Shown in pieces: positions 58,135 through 64,000 of a stretch of 64,000 nt of DNA. A program made the translations under genes and the position numbers. The notes beneath the pieces were generated by a model. The model ran no database searches. It had not been told where the DNA came from and worked only from the letters and a program-made list of their open reading frames with translations. This stretch comes from Epiperipatus broadwayi. Lineage: Eukaryota > Onychophora > Udeonychophora > Euonychophora > Peripatidae. Positions within the stretch are counted from its first letter, which is position 1. Every line of letters starts with the position of its first letter. The stretch covers positions 1,672,001 to 1,736,000 of the forward strand of contig JAQFVV010000056.1 in the NCBI GenBank assembly GCA_028023455.1, written 5' to 3'.

Positions 58135-59030
58135 CTGTTTAGTCCTAGGAATTTTAATAGCTTGTGTATGCATTTAACTTCTTTAGCAAAATCAAGCTTT
58201 ATCAAACAGCACTGCCCAATAAATGACTCCACATTCAATTCTAAAATATCATTATGGCAAGCATACACAATCCTCCATCCAATCTTACATCCTATAATCA
58301 ACACATTTTATTACAATAATCAGAAACTGGTATCCAACTTTAAAAGATGGAGTCTAGAGGCCAAATACCTAGACTTCCTCATTAAATACAACATTAATGG
58401 ACTACCTACTAATCATTTCCTCTTTTACAAATGTGGTCACAACATAGACCCTACTTGCAGCATTTGCATGAACGGCGATGAGACATTGGAACACCTTTTC
58501 TCACAATGTATGGGATTCAGAGTGATCCGATAAATCATACTCTCCAACACCAAGATAGATTTCCAACTGATCTCATCTCTGAAAGATAGTATCAATACTA
58601 AAACCTATCCAATAATATGTCTCTCGGTGTTTTTGAACTATGCCATATGGGTTACACATTGTAAACTAATCATGGAACACCTACAACCTAATATAAAACA
58701 GGTTTTTTCCAAAACAATGATTAAAATCCAGAAGAGAGACCAACTCCTGGCATTGTCGAAAACATTTGAAGACACTTGGACATTATACAATATGCCAAAC
58801 TAACAACAAGGCAAAAGGGGGGGGGCTAACAATCAGATAACAAATATGTGAAAGATCTAATGTTCACACCATATTGGGCAACATAGACTCATCAGAACCC
58901 AAATGGAAATAACAAGATAGTTAGAACAACAATGTAAACCCCAATTGTATGATTACACATCACTGTATACATTAGAAATAATAAATTATTATTGAAACTA
59001 AAATGTATTACAGATAGTAAACTCTAACTT
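58135..59030 (+). mobile_element. 3' end of a LINE (L1/Tx1-like)
   Basis: A block of higher GC content and sustained open frame, followed by a non-coding tail with AATAATAAATTATTATTG near 58976-58993. The 5' limit is judged by where protein-like sequence begins, the 3' limit by the return to AT-rich DNA. It is a 5'-truncated insertion. I see no target duplication. Confidence 0.65.
58150..58803 (+). pseudogene. LINE ORF2 C-terminus with zinc-binding motif
   Basis: The frame is open except for one TAA (58531-58533) and ends at TAA 58801-58803. It contains 'CGHNIDPTCSICMNGDETLE' followed by 'HLFSQC'. This CxxC...H...C cluster is the zinc-binding (zf-RVT type) module found after the RT domain of many LINE ORF2 proteins. 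Beyond the stop the same frame reads 'LNYAIWVTHCKLI' and ends with a Lys/Gln-rich tail. The RT catalytic domain is missing because the copy is 5'-truncated. The exact clade is not resolved. Confidence 0.65.
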
Positions 59031-59610
59031 CGTGGGGGGTTAAATTTTGACTGATGTAATAATCTGTTCTGGCATGAAACATTGCTGCTTTATACAATTT
59101 ATTTATTTCATTTCCTTTTGAAATTTAATTTTTAGCCCAGAATTGCAATTTCTTTGTTTTCAGGCTAATCATATAATTGGGAATTTTATGCAACTTAAGA
59201 ATTAGTTTTTAAAAAATTATTGTAGATAGTAATTTAGCCTAATAGGTTTTCATTTATGATAACTAAATTAAATACTGATTTGACATTAGAAACTCTTATT
59301 TTTCTATTTGAATTTTGAAATTAATGGAAATAAATTTTGAACATAGAGTTGTGAGTTTTGTTTTGTTTTTTTTTGTTTTTTTTTTGCTATATGTCATGTG
59401 CAATTGGGAATGAATATGTATTACACATATTCAAATAGCATTCAAAACTTCAACCTGATTTTTTTAATAGATCAACATTTTTTTTTATTTTGTACACTTT
59501 GGAATTTGCAATCTAAGTGTATCTTTGCTATATCATATTGGCTGACCTTCAAATCGTTGCAATTCAGATTAATAAATATTTATTTTAATAAATATATATG
59601 TGTGTGTTTT
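59031..59610. other. AT-rich spacer, no gene seen
   Basis: Poly-T runs near 59370 and 59390. Nothing coding recognised. Confidence 0.45.
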
Positions 59611-60373
59611 GCCTATACCAGGGGTCCCCAACCTTTTTGCACTTAAGAGCACATTCTATAACACCAGCCAGATGGCAGGCACCATTTATTTTTTCAATAT
59701 AAATTTATAATTAAACCACTAAACATCACATGATCTCTATCTCATACTAGCACATAATTGTTATTAAACAAGGCAAAACTCTCCATACAGTAGTGCCACC
59801 CTGTGCTAATCAGAGTAATCAATGAGTGCCAGAAGGCTAGTGCATAAAATCCTTATCTAATGCCTACTCATCCAACATCCCCAGACTAGGTGCAGTGCTC
59901 TCAGATCCAAGGCTCCTCACTGATGATGGCCACAAGCCAGAAACTAGTCTGGGGATGTTGGATGAGTAGGCATTAGATAGGGATTTTATGCACTAGCCTT
60001 CTGGCATCCATTGATTACTCTGATTAGCACAGGGTGGCACTACTGCATGGAAAGAGTTTTGCCTTGTTTAAATTTATAGTTGGATATTGTTAATAATACA
60101 CATAATGTACAAAAAATATTTATTTCAAAAATAAAATGTTAACATATAATTAACGTTTATATTTTTCCGCTGTAAAAGTATAGTATGCCCTACAATTTGA
60201 TTACAATATAATACAATAATTTATAAGAAATTTTAAAAATTAAATTTATTAGTATCAGATAAATAATTTTTTATCGTGTTCGGATAGCGGTGGGCACACG
60301 TAAAATGGTCTGTGGATGATCTGCGGGTGCCATGGTGCCTGCGGGCATAGGGTTGGAGACCCCTGGCCTATAC
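59611..60373. mobile_element. hAT-type MITE, 747 bp, 8-bp target duplication
   Basis: GCCTATAC at 59611-59618 and 60366-60373 flanks a segment opening 'CAGGGGTCCCCAACC' and closing 'GGTTGGAGACCCCTG'. The terminal inverted repeats differ at one position. The 8-bp duplication and the CAGGGGTC-type end are typical of hAT (Charlie-like) elements. There is no transposase. About 369 bp of its length is a nested foldback insertion with its duplicated target. The perfect duplication suggests a fairly young copy. Confidence 0.92.
59701..60081. mobile_element. foldback element, copy C, nested in the hAT MITE
   Basis: Arms of about 125 bp run from 'AAACAAGGCAAAACTC' to 'CCCCAGACTAG' (59764-59888) and back as their inverse (59944-60069). 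They are close to perfect, so a hairpin with a short loop would form. It shares the core with copies at 13.9 and 36.2 kb. Near-identical 12-mers, AAATTTATAATT (59701-59712) and AAATTTATAGTT (60070-60081), flank it and may be its target duplication. Confidence 0.75.
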
Positions 60374-62159
60374 AGATGTCAGTGAGTGCTTATATTTATT
60401 CACTCAGTATTTTTATTTATGTTTATTAACATTTATGTGGATATAGCTGTGTGTATATAATTTTATGTTTGTATGTGAGTGTGCATAAATACATAAATGT
60501 ATTGTTATATAATGAATCGTTAATTTTACTATCATTTATTTTACATTGTTTTTCTCAGCTACTTGTGTTCCTTTATAACTTTTGAACATTGAGAGAATTT
60601 TTGTAATTAATTATTAATAGATATTTGTCATTTTAGAATAGCCTTTATTTAAAGTTATTAATAATGTTCATCATTTTTACTTCTGAAGTTAGTCATTGAA
60701 TATGTGAAGGTCTGGAATTTTGTTTGATCTGGACTGGCTTCTAATATCATTAAGTGAAAATTTTTTATCCCAAAAGCTTCAGCAAACAATGTACATGAAA
60801 ACCTATCATTTCTTATACAGATATTTTATTAAATGATTTTTATTTCATTTTTTCCTCATTGTTTGTTTGGGTTAAATTTTGCAACCGATTTTCAAATTAC
60901 TTCTACCAAATGATATTTTTTTTCAAGTTTTATGCACATGTTCAGTATCGATAATAATGTAATATTTTAGAATTGTCCAGCCTAATAGTGTTGGCAGTCA
61001 CATTTCACACTGCATTCAATTCAGTTCAATAATTTTTGAGTAATGCTTAGGAAATAATACTCATTAATACTTTTGGAAAAAGAATGAAAAATGAAAAAAA
61101 ATATATAATTTCAACTATGAGAAATAGATTGATATTTTTTAGTTTTTGTTTTTTTTTTAATTTGGATATAAATAGCTTTCATTTTTACGATAAGTAATTT
61201 TGCTTTTATGTAATTTGATGACTAGGGCATTAAAAAAAAAAAATGTTGAAGATATTTTAGGGACCTTTGCAACTAATTAAAATACAAAGAAAAAAAATGA
61301 AGACCGAAATCTTAATTTCTCTTGATTGTTTATGTAGAACTTGCTTTTTTAACTCTTTGAGGATCTAACTCCTTCCTTCTTATTTGAAAGAGTCTCATGG
61401 GATCTTTATCTATATTTGCAATATTTATTTTTACAATTAAACCTTTTTTCAACTTATTACAGATATACGCTTTCAATTAAAAATTAATATTTCAACTTTG
61501 CAAACTTGAAAAATAAATTACCAAGTGGATGTGATGTGGCTTCTCCTTAAATGAAGTCAAGAATATCTCAGCAATTATGCCCAGATAAACCTGTTAGCCA
61601 CTTTATTTTCCATTCCCCACTCTAAATTTCTTGTTTGAATTCCATTTGTGAAATTCAAAAGATATTTAGGTTGAACATTAATAAATAAAGAAAATAAATT
61701 TTAAAATTAATAATTAAATGTATTATTATTAAAATTTTAAAAGAAACCTTTACCAGTGTTGGTAATAACCATTCTTGTTAGTCAATAAAATGACTTCCAC
61801 TTTGTCATAATGAACTTTTTTTATGGCTTGACTTTTAAAAATAAATATTTTAAAATAAAATCTAATTATAGTCATGTAGATTTTTGATTTAAAATAAGTA
61901 TTTAAAAAAATTACATAAACAATCTTAAATATGTAAACAAATTGACGAAAATTATAAATTTTTTTTCAAAATGAACTATTTGAAAATTTATATTCAGACC
62001 AAACAGTCCACCAATCAGAAATTGTCATTTCTATTGAGATTAGAATGGAACAGGTCTGGCTTCTTTCTTTACGCAAATTATATATTCTTATTTCTAAAGA
62101 TCCATCTGAGTACTGATATCTTCAAATTTTTGTAACTAATATTTTTAAAATGATTTCTA
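60374..62159. other. AT-rich spacer, no gene seen
   Basis: Nothing recognised. Confidence 0.45.
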
Positions 62160-63465
62160 CAGCATTTAATAGACTGTAACAAATGGGCAGACCGACATCA
62201 CTTTTCAGAAATGCACTATCCCATAATTTTGAAAATATTCCACTGAAACACACAAAAATCTGCAGGGTTATAATTAACATTTTTTAAATGTAAATTCATT
62301 CCACCATCTGTAAACTAATGTCATTACAGTCACAAATGGATATTTTGAAGACTTATAACCATGTTTCTTTTCAGACTGATAGTCGCTTAGAACATATGCA
62401 ACATTGTGTCTCCATTCACACAATGTGTAATTTTATATTCATTATTACATACTTTTTAGGCAAGCACTATTCTGTAATTTTGAAAATATTCCATTGGTTC
62501 TTGTTCTGACAATGAAATATTCCAAATTTTAATCATATTTCCAAAAATGATATGGCAAAGAAGGAATTTTTAAAAAAAATCCTTATGTGTAAAACAATGT
62601 TAAAAAAATTAATAATAATTTTAGTCACAGCAGGCAAACTATGTAAATATTTCACTGCACACAGTTCTATCGATGGCAGATTCCAAATTTTGATCATATT
62701 TTAAAAACTATTGAACAACAAAAAAGGAATTTTTAAATAATCACTATAATTTTATACAGGTTACAGAATGCTTTTAAAAAAGGACAATTTTAGCACTATG
62801 TGTTAAGTGCTGGCCACATGTTAACATTTTAATGTTATGTTCTAAATGGAATTTCTTGAAAAATGTTTTCGAATTTTCTTAAAATTAACATTCAGTTTAG
62901 AATTGTGAATAGAATTTATTTTTAAAAAATGGGATTAACCCTGCCCTAAATTCTATTCACAAGATAAAGTCAAAATGTTAACAGTCAGTGAACGCTAAAC
63001 CTGAGACTAACAGATAACATGGGACTAAAATTATCATAATTTTTTTAATGATTTACAAATGGTGATTTTTTTAACATTCCTTCTTTACCATATCATTTTT
63101 AGAAATATAATTAAAATTTGGAATATTTCATTGACAGAACAAGATGCAGTGGAATATTTTCAAAATCACAGGATAATGCCTGCCTAAAAAGTATGTAATA
63201 ATGAGCATGAAATTACCCTTTATGTGCAAATGGAAACACAACATTGCACATGTTATAAGCACCTATCTGTTTGGAAAGGAACATGGTTATAAAGCTCCAA
63301 AACATTGTTTGCAACTGCACTGTCATTATTTACATTTTTAAGAAATGTTAATTACAACCCTTTAAATTTTTGTGTGTTTCATCAGTATATTTTCAAAATT
63401 ATGGGATTGTGATGTCCTAAAAGTGATGTCTGTGTGCTCATTTGTTATAGCTTATTAAATGATGT
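62160..63465. repeat. 1.3-kb imperfect palindrome (foldback-type)
   Basis: The left arm (about 62160-62580) and right arm (about 63067-63465) are inverted copies. 'TAACAAATGGGCAG' at 62177 is mirrored near 63432. 'GAAATATTCCAAATTTTAAT' at 62513 is mirrored near 63115. 'GTAATTTTGAAAATATTCCA' near 62474 is mirrored near 63152. The centre (62580-63067) has a further small hairpin near 62910-62960 and a diverged direct repeat of part of the arm (62679-62740). No coding capacity. It is unlike the other foldback family in sequence. Confidence 0.75.
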
Positions 63466-64000
63466 TTTCTTTAAAAATTTACTGTACTTGCATTAAAAAA
63501 AATTTGAATTGCAATCCTTTGAACTTCTGTGTTTCTTCATCATTTTATGAAATAAAATAAAAATATTGAAAAAGATAATTTAGAATCATCCATATTGTTT
63601 ATAACTTGTGTTGTAAACTCCTGAAAATGAATTATTTAAACAAAAAAGCAGATGGCAAGCTTCTAGCAGGCAAACTATTTAAGTACCTAATTTTTCTGTA
63701 AAGAATTATTGATATTTGTGATAATATGTTGGACTTTTTCTAGCATTAAATTTTGAATGTCTAGAAAATTTTAAATTTTATTTAAAATTTTCCATATACA
63801 AACAACTATTAGTAATAACATACAAATATAATACAGGTTAGTAGATTACACAACATTTCCAATTGTATTAATCTCCACTCTACATCAGGTGTTGCTGGTC
63901 TGACCAGTGGCAATGGTAGCATTGTGGTTGAACTTATAATTTTAGATTCTTGAATATCAAATTTAGTTTCTTGTATTTGGAAAAGTTTAAATAAAGTTTT
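63466..64000. other. AT-rich flank with repeat scraps of the palindrome
   Basis: 'TTGAATTGCAATCCTTTGAA' near 63505 and 'AGCAGGCAAACTATTTAAG' near 63665 resemble segments inside the palindrome (about 63348 and 62630), so related repeat sequence extends past its end. Otherwise nothing is seen. Confidence 0.4.

Overview
This window is AT-rich, repeat-dense DNA from an animal nuclear genome. The homopolymer runs, (TA)n microsatellites, tRNA-derived SINEs, absence of compact genes and mix of RTE, Penelope, mariner, Tigger, piggyBac-like and hAT-like elements all point that way. A mollusc, perhaps a cephalopod, is my guess from the overall repeat style, but nothing here proves it. I find no host gene I can name. 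Almost every long open frame belongs to, or is a relic of, a transposable element.

Layout. 0-8 kb: a degenerate coding relic, an RTE 3' scrap, a tRNA-derived SINE, one nearly complete RTE retrotransposon on the minus strand (about 2.82-6.13 kb; apurinic-type endonuclease plus reverse transcriptase, closed by only two nonsense codons) and a truncated RTE on the plus strand. 9-16 kb: a second SINE, a (TA)n tract, an RTE copy that lacks its 3' third, a foldback element and a GATAAG minisatellite. 16.7-27.0 kb: a large LTR retrotransposon with unusually long LTRs (about 3.0-3.3 kb), TG...CA ends, a 4-bp CCAT target duplication and a gag-like broken frame, but no protease, polymerase or integrase. 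It is a non-autonomous, LARD-like element. Its right LTR contains a 500-N scaffold gap whose flanks repeat each other. 27-38 kb: a 482-bp inverted-repeat insertion with a 12-bp target duplication, a mariner relic, and an 885-bp foldback element. 38.6-40.1 kb: the 3' third of an RTE, split by an 840-bp piggyBac-like MITE with TTAA duplications. 41.0-44.7 kb: a Tigger/Jerky-type DNA transposon with TA duplications, itself split by a 5'-truncated Penelope-like element (RT plus GIY-YIG). 45-58 kb: mostly unrecognised AT-rich DNA with microsatellites, a degenerate tandem array and a few exon-like stretches. 58.1-60.4 kb: the 3' end of a LINE with a CCHC-type zinc motif, then a 747-bp hAT-type MITE with perfect 8-bp duplications, carrying a nested foldback element. 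62.2-63.5 kb: a 1.3-kb imperfect palindrome.

The most notable structures are the LARD-like LTR element, with its duplicated basic C-terminal module and its primer-binding-site-like motif more than 800 bp inside the LTR boundary, and a possible 27.6-kb inversion. The two incomplete RTE copies at 11.0-13.3 kb (minus) and 38.6-40.1 kb (plus) break within about 8 bp of each other in element coordinates, as one element cut by an inversion would. Nested insertions (MITE in RTE, Penelope in Tigger, foldback in hAT) give a relative order of events. All family assignments rest on motifs and repeat boundaries read by eye; no search was run.
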